Assembly: GCA_902544085.1 (NCBI GenBank) | Contig: CACCAP010000004.1 | Span: 1 to 64,000, forward strand | Origin: an uncultured Bacteroidota bacterium | GTDB lineage: Bacteria > Bacteroidota > Bacteroidia > Flavobacteriales > Flavobacteriaceae | Direction: 5' to 3' | Length of the DNA: 64,000 bases | Part shown: positions 16,762-27,149 of the stretch, piece by piece | Position numbering within the stretch: position 1 is the first letter of the stretch | How the letters are laid out: each line of letters begins with the position of its first letter | Notes under the pieces: generated by a model | Told to the model about the DNA's origin: nothing | The model's input: only the letters and a program-made list of their open reading frames with translations | The model's database searches: none | Position numbers and translations under genes: made by a program

Positions 16762-17807
16762 AAAAAATAATTCTTATAATATTTCTAACTACTAGTTTTA
16801 GTTTTGCACAAAAAAAATTTCTTAATGATCCATTAGTCACTGAAATTTTTACTGCTGACCCATCTGCGCATATTTTTAATGGAAAAATATATGTATATCC
16901 ATCGCATGATATTATAGTTGAAAATCCGCCTGTTGATGATTGTGGCGGAAAGTATGCAATGAGAGATTACAGAGTACTATCTATGAATTATATTGGAGGA
17001 CCAGTTACAATCCATGATGTTGGACTTGATCTAGACGATGTGCCATGGGCAAAACGACAATTTTGGGCACCTGATGCTGCAGAAAAAGATGGTAAGTTTT
17101 ATCTATATTTTCCTACAAAGGATAAAGATGATGTTTTTAAAATAGGTGCTGCTGTTTCAGATAAACCTGAGGGTCCTTTCAAAGCAGAGGATAATCCTAT
17201 CGAAGGAAGTTATAGCATGGATCCAAGTGTTTTTAAAGACGATGACGGATCATATTACATGTATTTTGGAGGTATTTGGGGAGGTCAATTACAAAGGTGG
17301 AATGAGGACAACCAATATACCCATGGAGAGTGTGGTAATGAACTTCAGGACAGTGGTATTCCAGATGGTCCAGCAATATCACCAAGAATAGCAAAAATGT
17401 CAAATGATATGATAAGTTTTGCTGAAGATCCAAAACCAGTAAGAATTGTCGATAAAAATGGCAATCCCATACTTACTAAGGATCATGCAAGAAGATTTTT
17501 TGAAGCCGCTTGGGTTCATAAAAAAGATGGAGTTTATTATTTGAGCTATAGCACTGGAAATACCCATCTAATTGTTTATGCTACAAGCGATAATCCCTAC
17601 GGACCATTTGTTTATCAAGGGATAATTAATAACCCAGTTGATGGTTGGACAAATCACCATTCAACCTTAAAAGTTGGTGATCAATGGTATTTGTTTTATC
17701 ATGACACACAAATTTCTGGAAAAGACCATTTGAGAAATGTCAAATTTACAGAGATGTACCATAACGAGGATGGGTCTATTCAAGAAATTTTTCCTCTAAA
17801 GAATTAA
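16758..17807 (+). CDS. Glycoside hydrolase family 43 (beta-xylosidase/arabinofuranosidase-like)
   Basis: A 349-residue exported five-bladed beta-propeller hydrolase (leader [18 protein letters not shown]). The three GH43 carboxylates are visible: Asp34 in ADPSAHIF (general base), Asp155 in [11 protein letters not shown] (pKa modulator) and Glu249 in [10 protein letters not shown] (general acid). Other family blocks are [19 protein letters not shown] and [13 protein letters not shown]43 enzymes of this length release xylose or arabinose from oligosaccharides. No lipobox, so probably periplasmic. It is translationally coupled to the sulfatase upstream, and the xylulokinase starts 8 bases downstream. 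Confidence 0.92.
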   Translation: MKKIILIIFLTTSFSFAQKKFLNDPLVTEIFTADPSAHIFNGKIYVYPSHDIIVENPPVDDCGGKYAMRDYRVLSMNYIGGPVTIHDVGLDLDDVPWAKRQFWAPDAAEKDGKFYLYFPTKDKDDVFKIGAAVSDKPEGPFKAEDNPIEGSYSMDPSVFKDDDGSYYMYFGGIWGGQLQRWNEDNQYTHGECGNELQDSGIPDGPAISPRIAKMSNDMISFAEDPKPVRIVDKNGNPILTKDHARRFFEAAWVHKKDGVYYLSYSTGNTHLIVYATSDNPYGPFVYQGIINNPVDGWTNHHSTLKVGDQWYLFYHDTQISGKDHLRNVKFTEMYHNEDGSIQEIFPLKN

Positions 17808-17815
17808 ATTTTAAA

Positions 17816-19297
17816 ATGTATAATATTGGATACGATTTAGGAAGCTCATCTCTAAAAATAGCTTTAACTAAATCCGAATCTGGTGAAAAAGTAAAACTTA
17901 TTCAAGAGCCTAATTCTGAGATGAGTATTATCTCTAAAAATAATGGATGGGCAGAGCAGGACCCAAATTATTGGTGGGAATTAATTTGTATAGGTACAAA
18001 AAGAATCATAGCTGAGTCTGGAATTAGAAACAATCAAATTACTGGAATTGGTATTTCGTATCAAATGCACGGACTAGTAATTGTTGATGAAGATGGAAAT
18101 TGCTTACGAAATTCAATAATATGGTGTGATGGTAGAGCTGTTGAAATTGGGAATAAAGCATTTAAAGAAATTGGGGAGGAAAAATGTTGCACTAACTTAT
18201 TAAATTCACCTGGGAACTTTACTGCATCAAAACTTGCATGGGTAAAAAATAATGAACCCGAAATATATGACAGGATATATAAATTTATGTTACCTGGAGA
18301 TTTCCTGAATTTTAAATTAACTGGTGAGTTTAATTCGACTGTTACAGGATTGTCTGAGGGTATGTTTTGGGATTTTAAAGAAAATTGTACAGCAGATTGG
18401 TTATTAAACTATTACCAAATTGACTCATCACTGACACCAAATATTGTTGAAAACTTTGAAGACCAAGGATATGTAACAAAATTAGCATCTGAAAAAACAG
18501 GCTTACCTATCGGTATCCCTGTAAAGTACAGATCTGGTGATCAACCAAATAATGCTGTAGCATTGAATGTTTTAAATGTTGGAGAGGTTGCAGCCACAGG
18601 TGGAACATCAGGGGTTTTGTATGCACTAACAGATCAATTAAAGTCAAAAGAATCACTGAGAATTAACAATTTTGCCCATGTAAATTACTCAGAACTCAAC
18701 AAAATTGTGGGTAAATTGTTATGCATCAACGGAGCAGGTATTCAGTACAAATGGATAAAAAATTTGATCGGTTCTAGCTCTTACAATAAGATGAATGAAA
18801 GAGCAGGGAAAGTTGATATCGGTTCTAACAATTTACTTACATATCCGTTTGGTAATGGAGCTGAAAGAATTTTTGAAAATAAAGATATTGGTACTCATAT
18901 TAAAAATCTTAATTTAAATATTCATAATTCAAATCATATATGTAGATCAAGTTTGGAGGGTATCGCTTTTTCCTTTGTTTATGGAATGGAAATCTTAATG
19001 AATGATAATTTTCAACCTAAATTACTCAGGTCGGGAAATGATAATCTTTTTAGATCCGAAATTTTTTCAAATACTATTTCTACACTGCTTGACAAAGAAA
19101 TTGAAATTCATGATGTGACTGGCGCTTACGGCGCTGCAAGGGTCGCCAGTTTAGATCAAAATAATTTTGAATCATTTTCAAAAAATATCTCTAATAATGA
19201 CTATATTAAGAGCTATGTACCCTCTCAAAAAAAGCAACAATATAGAGATGCTTATGAAACGTGGAAAATTAACTTAAAAAAACTAATCGATAAATAA
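17816..19297 (+). CDS. xylB: Xylulokinase (FGGY family)
   Basis: A 493-residue cytosolic kinase that phosphorylates D-xylulose to xylulose 5-phosphate, the entry to the pentose phosphate pathway. Family signs are [12 protein letters not shown] (phosphate-binding loop) at the N terminus, [27 protein letters not shown] (contains the xylulose-contact QMHG), [24 protein letters not shown], and [12 protein letters not shown] in the second ATPase lobe. Length is normal. It sits two bases before xylose isomerase, so the assignment as a xylose gene rather than another FGGY sugar kinase is firm. Confidence 0.95.
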   Translation: MYNIGYDLGSSSLKIALTKSESGEKVKLIQEPNSEMSIISKNNGWAEQDPNYWWELICIGTKRIIAESGIRNNQITGIGISYQMHGLVIVDEDGNCLRNSIIWCDGRAVEIGNKAFKEIGEEKCCTNLLNSPGNFTASKLAWVKNNEPEIYDRIYKFMLPGDFLNFKLTGEFNSTVTGLSEGMFWDFKENCTADWLLNYYQIDSSLTPNIVENFEDQGYVTKLASEKTGLPIGIPVKYRSGDQPNNAVALNVLNVGEVAATGGTSGVLYALTDQLKSKESLRINNFAHVNYSELNKIVGKLLCINGAGIQYKWIKNLIGSSSYNKMNERAGKVDIGSNNLLTYPFGNGAERIFENKDIGTHIKNLNLNIHNSNHICRSSLEGIAFSFVYGMEILMNDNFQPKLLRSGNDNLFRSEIFSNTISTLLDKEIEIHDVTGAYGAARVASLDQNNFESFSKNISNNDYIKSYVPSQKKQQYRDAYETWKINLKKLIDK

Positions 19298-19299
19298 TT

Positions 19300-20628
19300 A
19301 TGGCATTAATAGGTGACAAAGAATTTTTTAAAGGTGTGGGTAAAATTAATTATGAAGGTCCAGATTCAGACAATCCTTTGGCTTTCAAATATTACAATCC
19401 AGAATTAGTTGTAGCAGGAAAAACCTTAAGAGAACATTTTAAATTTGCTGTTGCATATTGGCATTCCTTCTGTGGAGTGGGAGCAGATCCTTTTGGGGCT
19501 GGAACCCAAATCTTTCCTTGGGATCAATCGAAAGATCCTTTACAAGCTGCAAAAGACAAAGCTGATGCAGCATTTGAGTTTATTTCAAAGATGGGGTTTG
19601 ATTATTTTTGTTTTCACGATTATGATTTGATTCAAGAGGCAGATACATTTTCAGAATCCGAGGAGAGATTAAATTTTATTACCGATTATATTAAAGAGAA
19701 AAAGAAAAATTCAGGAATAAAACTACTTTGGGGAACTGCCAATTGTTTTTCAAACCCACATTATATGAATGGTGCTGCTACCAACCCTGATTTTGATGTT
19801 GTTGCAAGAGCAGGAGCACAAGTTAAATTAGCCCTTGATGCTACTATTGCATTAGATGGTGAAAATTATGTTTTTTGGGGAGGTCGCGAAGGATATATGT
19901 CATTGTTAAATACAGACATGAACAGGGAATTAGATCATATGGCTCAATTTTTAAAAATGTGTCGTGATTATGCTAGATCTAAAGGATTTAAAGGTACTTT
20001 TTTCATTGAACCTAAGCCTATGGAACCATCTAAACATCAATATGATTTTGATACTGCAACATCAATTGGTTTTTTAAAAGAGTATGGTTTAGAAAAAGAT
20101 TTTAAAATTAATATTGAGGTTAACCATGCTACTTTAGCTCAACATACATTTCAACACGAATTAACAGTTGCAGCTAAATCTGGAATGCTTGGAAGTATAG
20201 ATGCCAACAGAGGTGACTATCAAAATGGTTGGGATACAGATCAGTTTCCAATAAATATTCAAGAAACCACTGAGGCTATGCTTGTTTTTTTAAAGGCGGG
20301 AGGTCTCAAAGGTGGTGGTGTAAACTTTGATGCTAAACTGCGTAGAAATTCTACGGATCTGGAAGATTTATTTATTGCCCACATTGGAGGAGCAGATACT
20401 TTTGCTAGAGCTTTAATTATAGCAGATAACTTACTAAAAAATTCACCACTCCCTGAGATGTTAAGAACTAGATATAAAAGCTTTGATACAGGTAAAGGAA
20501 AAAGTTTCGAGGATGGTAAGTTAGTTTTGGAAGATTTATATGAACTGGCTAAAGAAAATGGTAATTTAAAACTTACTAGTGCAAAGCAAGAATTAATTGA
20601 AAACATATTGTTTAACTACATAAAATAA
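19300..20628 (+). CDS. xylA: Xylose isomerase
   Basis: A 442-residue cytosolic TIM-barrel enzyme converting D-xylose to D-xylulose with two divalent metals. Recognisable blocks are [29 protein letters not shown] (catalytic His region), [55 protein letters not shown] (metal-binding Glu), [12 protein letters not shown] (metal-binding Glu/His) and [20 protein letters not shown]. Length equals class II xylose isomerases. Starts after a 2-base gap behind xylB and is followed 6 bases on by the symporter gene. Confidence 0.97.
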   Translation: MALIGDKEFFKGVGKINYEGPDSDNPLAFKYYNPELVVAGKTLREHFKFAVAYWHSFCGVGADPFGAGTQIFPWDQSKDPLQAAKDKADAAFEFISKMGFDYFCFHDYDLIQEADTFSESEERLNFITDYIKEKKKNSGIKLLWGTANCFSNPHYMNGAATNPDFDVVARAGAQVKLALDATIALDGENYVFWGGREGYMSLLNTDMNRELDHMAQFLKMCRDYARSKGFKGTFFIEPKPMEPSKHQYDFDTATSIGFLKEYGLEKDFKINIEVNHATLAQHTFQHELTVAAKSGMLGSIDANRGDYQNGWDTDQFPINIQETTEAMLVFLKAGGLKGGGVNFDAKLRRNSTDLEDLFIAHIGGADTFARALIIADNLLKNSPLPEMLRTRYKSFDTGKGKSFEDGKLVLEDLYELAKENGNLKLTSAKQELIENILFNYIK

Positions 20629-20634
20629 ATATTA

Positions 20635-22323
20635 ATGGAAGAGACTAAAACAATTTTCGAAAGCCTTGACTGGGTAGTCTTGGGTTTATATTTTGCAATT
20701 TTAGTTGGTGTTGCTGTTTGGGTTGCACTACAAAAAAATAAAAATACAGAGGACTATTTTCTCGCTGGAAGAAATGTTGGTTGGTTTGTAATAGGTGCAT
20801 CTATTTTTGCCTCCAATATAGGCTCTGAGCATGTAGTTGGCCTTGCCGGTACTGGTTTTTCTTCAGGGACACCACTTGCTCACTATGAATTACATGCTTG
20901 GATAGTTCTGTTGCTAGGATGGCTTTTTCTCCCATTTTACATAAGGAGTGGTGCTTTTACAATGCCTGAATTCCTTGAAAAAAGATTTGACAGTAGGTCT
21001 AGATGGTTTTTATCTGTATTTTCACTTTTTGCATATGTTTTAACCAAGGTATCTGTCACGATATATGCTGGTGGTATCGTTGTTTCAGAGTTATTAAACA
21101 TAGATTTTTGGGTTGGTGCAATTGGTATTGTCATTTTTACAGGAGCGTATACCATTTTGGGAGGCTTGAGAGCTGTTGTATATACTGAAACATTACAAAC
21201 TGTAGTTCTTATTATGGGCTCTGTTATTATTACCTATCTAGGATTTCAAGAAGTTGGTGGATGGACTCAATTAACTGAAACCGTAACTCAGGTTAGTCCT
21301 GAACACTTTAATATGTGGAGACCATGGGATGATCCTGATTTTCCATGGGCTGGACTATTGTTTGGTGGTACTATTGTTGGAATCTGGTATTGGTGTACCG
21401 ACCAATATATAGTTCAAAGAACTTTGGCTGCTAACAACATTACCATAGGTAGGAGAGGGGCAATTTTTGGAGCTTATTTGAAACTACTCCCAATTTTGAT
21501 TTTTTTAGTTCCAGGTATAATTGCTTTTGCACTAACAATTCAAAACCCTGAAGTTTTTAATGTTATGGACGTAAATGGTGTTCAGAAGGCTGATAGGGCC
21601 TTTCCAATGCTTGTTACTACCTTATTACCTGTTGGACTAAAAGGTTTAGTAGCAGGTGGTTTGATGGCTGCATTAATGAGTTCTTTGGCATCTGTATTTA
21701 ACTCATGCTCAACGATATTTACAATCGATATTTATAAAAAAATTAGCCCAAATAAATCAGAAAAATTTTTAGTAAATGTTGGAAAAGTAGCAACTGTTGT
21801 TATTGTTGGTCTTGGTATTTTGTGGATTCCAATTATGGAAAAAATTGGTGGCGGAGTTATGTATCAGTATTTACAAAATGTTCAAGCTTATATAGCACCA
21901 CCAGTTACAACAGTGTTTTTACTCGGTATAATTTGGAAAAGAGTTAATGCTCAGGCTTCAATTGTAACACTATTTGCTGGATTGTTTTTATTAATCCTCA
22001 GACTCGGTTCCGAAATTTATTATCAACCTGAGATTGCCTCTGGATCCGAAGTTGAAGGGTTTTTATTTTTATTCGCCACTATTAACTTTTCTTACATGGC
22101 AATTTGGATGTTTGCTTTTTCAGTAGCATTATGTATAACAGTTACCTTGATGACAGCAGAACCTGATTACGAGAGAATAAAAGGTCTATCTTTTGGAACG
22201 ATCCCAGCGCATTTAAAAACTAATAAACAAAAGGATTATTCGAATATTGATATTGTACTTTCATTCGTTTTAGTTCTGATAGTTATAGGAATATGTATAT
22301 TTTTCTCACCTATAGTGTTCTGA
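20635..22323 (+). CDS. Sodium/solute symporter (SSS family), probable xylose importer
   Basis: A 562-residue inner-membrane transporter with about 14 hydrophobic segments and the SSS fold (LeuT-like). Typical features are NTEDYFLAGRNVGWFVIGASIFASNIGSEH (SglT-type second helix), YTETLQTVVLIMG, WYWCTDQYIVQRTLAAN, and GLVAGGLMAALMSSLASVFNS (sodium-site helix with Ser-Ser). This is the SGLT-like branch that moves hexoses and pentoses with sodium. Its place between xylA and the xylanases suggests xylose as substrate. The last 31 bases also encode the start of the next gene in another frame. Confidence 0.9.
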   Translation: MEETKTIFESLDWVVLGLYFAILVGVAVWVALQKNKNTEDYFLAGRNVGWFVIGASIFASNIGSEHVVGLAGTGFSSGTPLAHYELHAWIVLLLGWLFLPFYIRSGAFTMPEFLEKRFDSRSRWFLSVFSLFAYVLTKVSVTIYAGGIVVSELLNIDFWVGAIGIVIFTGAYTILGGLRAVVYTETLQTVVLIMGSVIITYLGFQEVGGWTQLTETVTQVSPEHFNMWRPWDDPDFPWAGLLFGGTIVGIWYWCTDQYIVQRTLAANNITIGRRGAIFGAYLKLLPILIFLVPGIIAFALTIQNPEVFNVMDVNGVQKADRAFPMLVTTLLPVGLKGLVAGGLMAALMSSLASVFNSCSTIFTIDIYKKISPNKSEKFLVNVGKVATVVIVGLGILWIPIMEKIGGGVMYQYLQNVQAYIAPPVTTVFLLGIIWKRVNAQASIVTLFAGLFLLILRLGSEIYYQPEIASGSEVEGFLFLFATINFSYMAIWMFAFSVALCITVTLMTAEPDYERIKGLSFGTIPAHLKTNKQKDYSNIDIVLSFVLVLIVIGICIFFSPIVF

Positions 22324-23432
22324 ATTTGCGTGTAATAGTTTTTATATTGTTAAGTAATCTAATTTTTACTCAAACTAAAAATTCGATTAAAAATATTTTA
22401 ATTGATAAAGAATACGATTCTAAATCTTTTTTTGTTGGAGCTACAATTGGACACGGTGATCTTTTGAGACCCAATATTACTCAACTTTTTTTGAGTGAGT
22501 TTACATACTTGACCCCTGCAAATTCATTTAAACAAACAGCAATACACCCTAGACCCGGTGTTTGGAATTGGAAAAAATATGATGATTTTATAGATTTTGC
22601 AGAAAAAAATAATTTAACACTTAGGGTTCATGGACCTGTAAGTCCACAAGCATCGAAGTGGGCCAAAAATGATAATAGAACCAAGGAAGAGTTACTTAAA
22701 AATATGGAAGAATTTTTTACAGAGCTATGTATAAGATTAAATGATGAAAAAACTGTGAAATGGATGGATGTTGTAAATGAAACCGTACTTAGGAATGGTG
22801 AGTGGTTCAAGGAAAAACCGGGTGATTCTAGTTGGGAAAATCCATGGACTCAAATTGGTTTGAATGATGATGGTTTTCCAATCTACATTATAAAAGCTTT
22901 CGAAATAGCTAATAAATATGCACCAAATGTAAAGTTGGTGTATAATCATAATGGTGGAATGGAGAGAAAAATGTGGGAAAAAGTACTTGAAACAATCACA
23001 TATTTAAAAAATCGGGGATTAAGAGTAGATGGAGTTGGATGGCAGGCCCATTTACGTGATAAAAATGGTGTGGGTTTGGTTAAGGAGGACTTGAATTATT
23101 TATCATACTTAATAGATTGGACACATGCCAATTCAATGGAATTCCATGTTACCGAACTTAATTATTGGTTAAATAATGAAAATCCAAAATCTATATCAGT
23201 TCAAAAAAGACAGGTTATTTCATATAATAATGTAGTTAACACATTAATATCAAAAAAAAATAATGGTGTTGTTACTCTAAATATTTGGGGTTTGTTCGAT
23301 CGAAAAGGACCTGGTGATTACCCTAAAAATATTCTTAGTCTATATGATCAAAATGGTAATCCTAAACAATCTTTATATGCTATAAAAAAATCGCTTATCA
23401 ATGAGAGTACTAGCTTAATTTTTGAAAAATAA
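22293..23432 (+). CDS. GH10 endo-beta-1,4-xylanase-like enzyme, periplasmic
   Basis: A 379-residue exported GH10-type enzyme. Acid/base Glu163 lies in MDVVNETV and nucleophile Glu288 in FHVTELNY, both standard for GH10. The region that is normally RGHxLxWH reads LRVHGPVSPQASKW, so subsite residues differ from classical xylanases; the paralogue downstream shares this. The ATG lies inside the symporter gene; a TTG at 22326 would give a shorter leader. The leader (VIVFILLSNLIFTQ) lacks a lipobox, so the protein is probably periplasmic, acting on imported xylo-oligosaccharides. The stop overlaps the next ATG (TAATG). Confidence 0.87.
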   Translation: MYIFLTYSVLNLRVIVFILLSNLIFTQTKNSIKNILIDKEYDSKSFFVGATIGHGDLLRPNITQLFLSEFTYLTPANSFKQTAIHPRPGVWNWKKYDDFIDFAEKNNLTLRVHGPVSPQASKWAKNDNRTKEELLKNMEEFFTELCIRLNDEKTVKWMDVVNETVLRNGEWFKEKPGDSSWENPWTQIGLNDDGFPIYIIKAFEIANKYAPNVKLVYNHNGGMERKMWEKVLETITYLKNRGLRVDGVGWQAHLRDKNGVGLVKEDLNYLSYLIDWTHANSMEFHVTELNYWLNNENPKSISVQKRQVISYNNVVNTLISKKNNGVVTLNIWGLFDRKGPGDYPKNILSLYDQNGNPKQSLYAIKKSLINESTSLIFEK

Positions 23433-24847
23433 TGATGAAAAAAGAATTTTTTTTAGTGATTTTAATTTTTTTCCTGTCATGCTCTAGTTCGAGTGATGAT
23501 AATTCGGATATTAATAGTGATAAACAAAACAGACCCCCTACAGTTCAAAGTTTAACAGTCACTAGTGACGGTTCACCAATAAGCATAGTTTTGCAAGGCT
23601 CAGATCCTGACAATGATGATTTAACATACTCAATTGTTACAAATCCAACCAAGGGTTCAATTGATTTGTCATCGAACAATGCCACATACACGCCTTCTAC
23701 TAACGCTTATGATTCTGACTCATTCACCTACAAAGCAAATGATGGAGAGTTAGATAGTAACATTGCTACTATCTATATCACTTTGCCAAATGCTCCTGTA
23801 GTTGAAGAACCAAGCTTCAAACAACTTGTCAGTGAAAATTATGATAAAAGTAAATTTGCTTTTGGTGCAACACTAAATTATTATCAACTAGATTCTAATG
23901 TTGAAGAACTTTTTCTATCAGAGTTTGATTACACAACACCTGAAAATTCATTTAAACAATCAATAGTACACCCAGAGCCTGGAGTTTGGAAGTGGGACAG
24001 GGTTGAAGCATTCATAAATTTCTCCAATGCAAATAATATTAAAATGAGAGTGCATGGTCCAATTGGTCCTCAGTCTTCTACTTGGGCAAAAACTGATTCA
24101 AGAACACCTGAGGAATTATCTGAGGTTTATGAGGAATTTTTGACTGAACTGTGTAAGAAGATTAATGGAAACAGTAACATTTTATGGATGGATGTAGTGA
24201 ATGAAACTATAGATTCCAACGGAAATTGGACAGATAAAAGGAATGGAACCAATCAATGGGAAAATCCATGGACACAGATTGGTAAAAATGATGATGGTAT
24301 ACCACTTTATATCATAAAAGCTTTTGAAATTGCCCAGCAACATGCTCCAGATGTTAGTTTAGTTTTTAATCAACATGCTGGAATGCAACCTGCTATGTGG
24401 AACAAAGTCAAAGAAACTATTTTATATTTAAAAAATAAAGGTCTCAGAATAGATGGTTTAGGATGGCAAGGCCATCTGAGGGATAATGTTGTTTTATCTT
24501 TGAACCAATCTAAGTTAAATTATCTTTTATCAATAATTGATTGGGCTCATGATAATGATTTAGATTTTCACATTACTGAAATTGATTATCGAATGACGAG
24601 TGACCCCCCAAACAGTAATGAGTACAATCGACATGCAAATGGTTATACGAATATATTAAAGGCAATTATTGCAAAGAGAAATAATGGTGTTGTAACGTAT
24701 AATACATGGGGAATATACGATAAGAATGGACCTGAAAATCATGAGTATAAATACATCTACGATTCCAATTTGAATCCAAAAAAGGCGGTAGAATTACTAA
24801 AAAAGGCACTAAAAAATAAAGAGACTGATTTTACGTATTTAGACTGA
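23432..24847 (+). CDS. GH10 xylanase-like lipoprotein with N-terminal Ig/cadherin-like domain
   Basis: A 471-residue lipoprotein: leader ending FFLSC (Cys17), then SSSSDDNSD, a Ser/Asp stretch like the surface-export signals of flavobacterial lipoproteins. Residues about 34-118 form an Ig-like (Big_9/cadherin-like) domain, with RPPTVQSLTV, SDPDNDDLTYSI and DSFTYKANDGELDSN. The GH10 catalytic domain follows, with Glu258 (MDVVNETI, acid/base) and Glu383 (FHITEIDYR, nucleophile) and the variant block MRVHGPIGPQSSTW. It is a close paralogue of the preceding enzyme and overlaps it by one base. I infer a surface enzyme that makes the first cuts. Its 3' end overlaps the convergent phosphoesterase by 9 bases. 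Confidence 0.88.
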   Translation: MMKKEFFLVILIFFLSCSSSSDDNSDINSDKQNRPPTVQSLTVTSDGSPISIVLQGSDPDNDDLTYSIVTNPTKGSIDLSSNNATYTPSTNAYDSDSFTYKANDGELDSNIATIYITLPNAPVVEEPSFKQLVSENYDKSKFAFGATLNYYQLDSNVEELFLSEFDYTTPENSFKQSIVHPEPGVWKWDRVEAFINFSNANNIKMRVHGPIGPQSSTWAKTDSRTPEELSEVYEEFLTELCKKINGNSNILWMDVVNETIDSNGNWTDKRNGTNQWENPWTQIGKNDDGIPLYIIKAFEIAQQHAPDVSLVFNQHAGMQPAMWNKVKETILYLKNKGLRIDGLGWQGHLRDNVVLSLNQSKLNYLLSIIDWAHDNDLDFHITEIDYRMTSDPPNSNEYNRHANGYTNILKAIIAKRNNGVVTYNTWGIYDKNGPENHEYKYIYDSNLNPKKAVELLKKALKNKETDFTYLD

Positions 24848-26047
24848 TCTTTTTAGAGTAATTGACGTTATTTCAGGCCATATACCAACCCTTCCGGGAA
24901 AGGCGAGTACCCCAAAACCTCTATTTACATTTAGGTATCTTCCTTTATGATTATATAAACCTGCCCAGTATTTGTACACCCATTGAACAGGACTCCACTT
25001 TATAAACCCTGGAATTTCTATTCCAAATTGCATACCGTGCGTATGACCAGAAAGTGTTAAATCAAATTTTTTCGGGTGATCCTTCAAAACTCTTTCCCAA
25101 TGTGTTGGATCATGAGACAAAACAATTTTAAAATCCTTATCAGAAATATTTTTAATAGACTTCTCGATATCACCCAATTGATTAAATCTTGCACCCCAAT
25201 TTTCTACTCCAATAATGGCTATATTTTCATCACCCCTAATTATATGTTTGTTTTCATTCATTAATACCCTAAAACCTATTTTTTTTTGTATCTCTAATAG
25301 ATTTTTAAAGTTTTCCTGTTTTTCAATTTTATTAGACCATCGTTGGTAATCACCATAATCGTGATTTCCTAGAACCGATATCATATCGTCTTTAGCTTTT
25401 AATTTTGAAAAAGATTTAACCCACGGTTTAACCTCATCGAAGCGATTATTTACAAAATCCCCAGTAAATAGAATTAAATCAGCATTTTCATCATTAATCA
25501 TTTTAATTGCTTTGTCAACCATATTTTTATTTTCTAAACTACCACAGTGAAAGTCTGAAAGTTGGATTAGTTTATAACCATCAAACTTTTTAGGTAAATT
25601 TTTAAAGTGTATTACATGGTTGATTACTCTGTATCGATATTTCCCAAAAAAAATTCCATCAAACCCAATTGGAAGTGTAAATGAAGAAAAAATTAAACTT
25701 AATTTACTTATTAATGCACGCCGCTTTAAATTAACTCTTGATTTTTTAATGATTTTACTTTTTACAAAACTAAAAAGACGAAATAGGTCTTCAATTAAAA
25801 TGATAGGTAATGATATTGTTTTAGCTACCAAGAATAGAAAAATTATTGTTAAATAATAAGAAAAGACTCTTGAGCTGGAGCTAATTTCGAAGGAAAAAGA
25901 ATATATAATGAAAAATAGATATAATGAAAGAAAAGTAAAAATGTAAATTAATCTAGATTTCTTATTTAATGCCTTTTTAATACCTACATAAAAATATAAT
26001 TCAATAAAAACTATAATAAAAAAGAAAATAATTAATGAAATTATCAA
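24839..26047 (-). CDS. Membrane-anchored calcineurin-like metallophosphoesterase
   Basis: A 402-residue protein. About 115 N-terminal residues form several membrane helices (SLIIFFFIIVFIELYFYVGI, IFTFLSLYLFFIIYSFSF, YYLTIIFLFLVA). The rest is a YkuE/YaeI-like phosphoesterase domain with all metal motifs: LSDFHCGS, LFTGDFVNNR, VLGNHDYGDY, LSHDPTHWE and LSGHTHGMQFG. The YaeI relatives cleave UDP-diacylglucosamine or similar lipids, so a lipid pyrophosphate substrate is possible; no motif distinguishes this. It may act on the cytoplasmic or periplasmic side, depending on topology. It is a single-gene unit. Confidence 0.88.
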   Translation of the reverse strand: MIISLIIFFFIIVFIELYFYVGIKKALNKKSRLIYIFTFLSLYLFFIIYSFSFEISSSSRVFSYYLTIIFLFLVAKTISLPIILIEDLFRLFSFVKSKIIKKSRVNLKRRALISKLSLIFSSFTLPIGFDGIFFGKYRYRVINHVIHFKNLPKKFDGYKLIQLSDFHCGSLENKNMVDKAIKMINDENADLILFTGDFVNNRFDEVKPWVKSFSKLKAKDDMISVLGNHDYGDYQRWSNKIEKQENFKNLLEIQKKIGFRVLMNENKHIIRGDENIAIIGVENWGARFNQLGDIEKSIKNISDKDFKIVLSHDPTHWERVLKDHPKKFDLTLSGHTHGMQFGIEIPGFIKWSPVQWVYKYWAGLYNHKGRYLNVNRGFGVLAFPGRVGIWPEITSITLKRSV

Positions 26048-26132
26048 AATAATTTATTGGTTTAAATCTTGTAATTTATTTATAACTGTAAATGATGACC
26101 TTTACGTTGAATATTGCTAAATTAACATTTCT

Positions 26133-27143
26133 ATGCGATTAATCGAAATTAACAAAATTGCAGAAGCATCAGAAAAAATTTCAGCTTTAGTTAGGACAAC
26201 AGAGTGTCAAAAATCAAATTACTTCTCTAACCTATTTAATACAAATGTTTTTTATAAAAGAGAGGATCAACAGAAAATTAAGTCATTTAAAATTAGGGGT
26301 GCATACAATAAAATTTTATCACTTGACAATAATGATCTCAATAAAGGTTTGGTTTGTGCTAGTGCAGGAAATCATGCTCAAGGTTTTGCATTATCATGTA
26401 GTTATTTAAATAAAAAAGGAACAGTATTTATTCCTAAAAGTGCGCCACAACTAAAAATAGATCGTGTTAGTCAGTTTGGTGGAAAATTTATTGATATAAA
26501 TATTCATGGGCTTAATTTTTATGACGCATATGACGAGGCTAAAATATTTACAAAAAAAAATAATATGGTTTTTATTCATCCATTCGATGATATTGAAGTC
26601 ATCGAGGGTCAAGCGACACTTTTTTTAGAGATGATTAACCAAGTTGATTTTAATATTGATTATTTGTTTGTACCAATTGGTGGAGGGGGATTATTATCTG
26701 GAGCAATAAATGTTTTTAAACAACTTTCAAAGTCAACAAAAATTGTTGGAGTTCAAGTTAAGGGAGCTCCAGCTATGAAAAAATCACTTGAAGCTAACAA
26801 ATTGATATCATTGACAGATGTTGATAACTTTGTTGATGGGGCTGTAGTTCGTAAAGTTGGTAAAATCACTTTTGATTTTTGTAATAATTTTCTTGATGAA
26901 ATTGTTGTAGTAGATGAAGGAGAAATATGTCATAACATAGTACTTCTATCAAAAAACGAAAAAATAATTGCTGAACCAGCAGGTGCAATGTCAATTGCTG
27001 CGCTAAGAAAGTATAAAAACAAAATAAAAAATAAAAATATCATGTGTTTGATATGCGGCGGAAACAATGATCCAAAGAGATTGCCAGAAATTGAGAAAAG
27101 ATCACAGGAATGGCTAGAGAGGAAAAAAATTGAGACTATTTAA
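26133..27143 (+). CDS. Threonine dehydratase/serine racemase-like PLP enzyme without ACT domain
   Basis: A 336-residue fold-type II PLP enzyme. Lys53 in SFKIRGAYNK forms the Schiff base, VCASAGNHAQGFA binds the substrate carboxylate, and PIGGGGLLSGA binds the PLP phosphate. GGNND precedes a short tail (PKRLPEIEKRSQEWLERKK). Biosynthetic IlvA of this phylum normally continues past this point into an ACT-like regulatory domain, which is absent here; the stop lies 6 bases before a convergent tRNA gene. It should deaminate threonine (and perhaps serine) to the 2-oxo acid without isoleucine feedback. Serine racemase or a catabolic TdcB-like role are alternatives. Confidence 0.82.
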   Translation: MRLIEINKIAEASEKISALVRTTECQKSNYFSNLFNTNVFYKREDQQKIKSFKIRGAYNKILSLDNNDLNKGLVCASAGNHAQGFALSCSYLNKKGTVFIPKSAPQLKIDRVSQFGGKFIDINIHGLNFYDAYDEAKIFTKKNNMVFIHPFDDIEVIEGQATLFLEMINQVDFNIDYLFVPIGGGGLLSGAINVFKQLSKSTKIVGVQVKGAPAMKKSLEANKLISLTDVDNFVDGAVVRKVGKITFDFCNNFLDEIVVVDEGEICHNIVLLSKNEKIIAEPAGAMSIAALRKYKNKIKNKNIMCLICGGNNDPKRLPEIEKRSQEWLERKKIETI

Positions 27144-27149
27144 AGTTTG

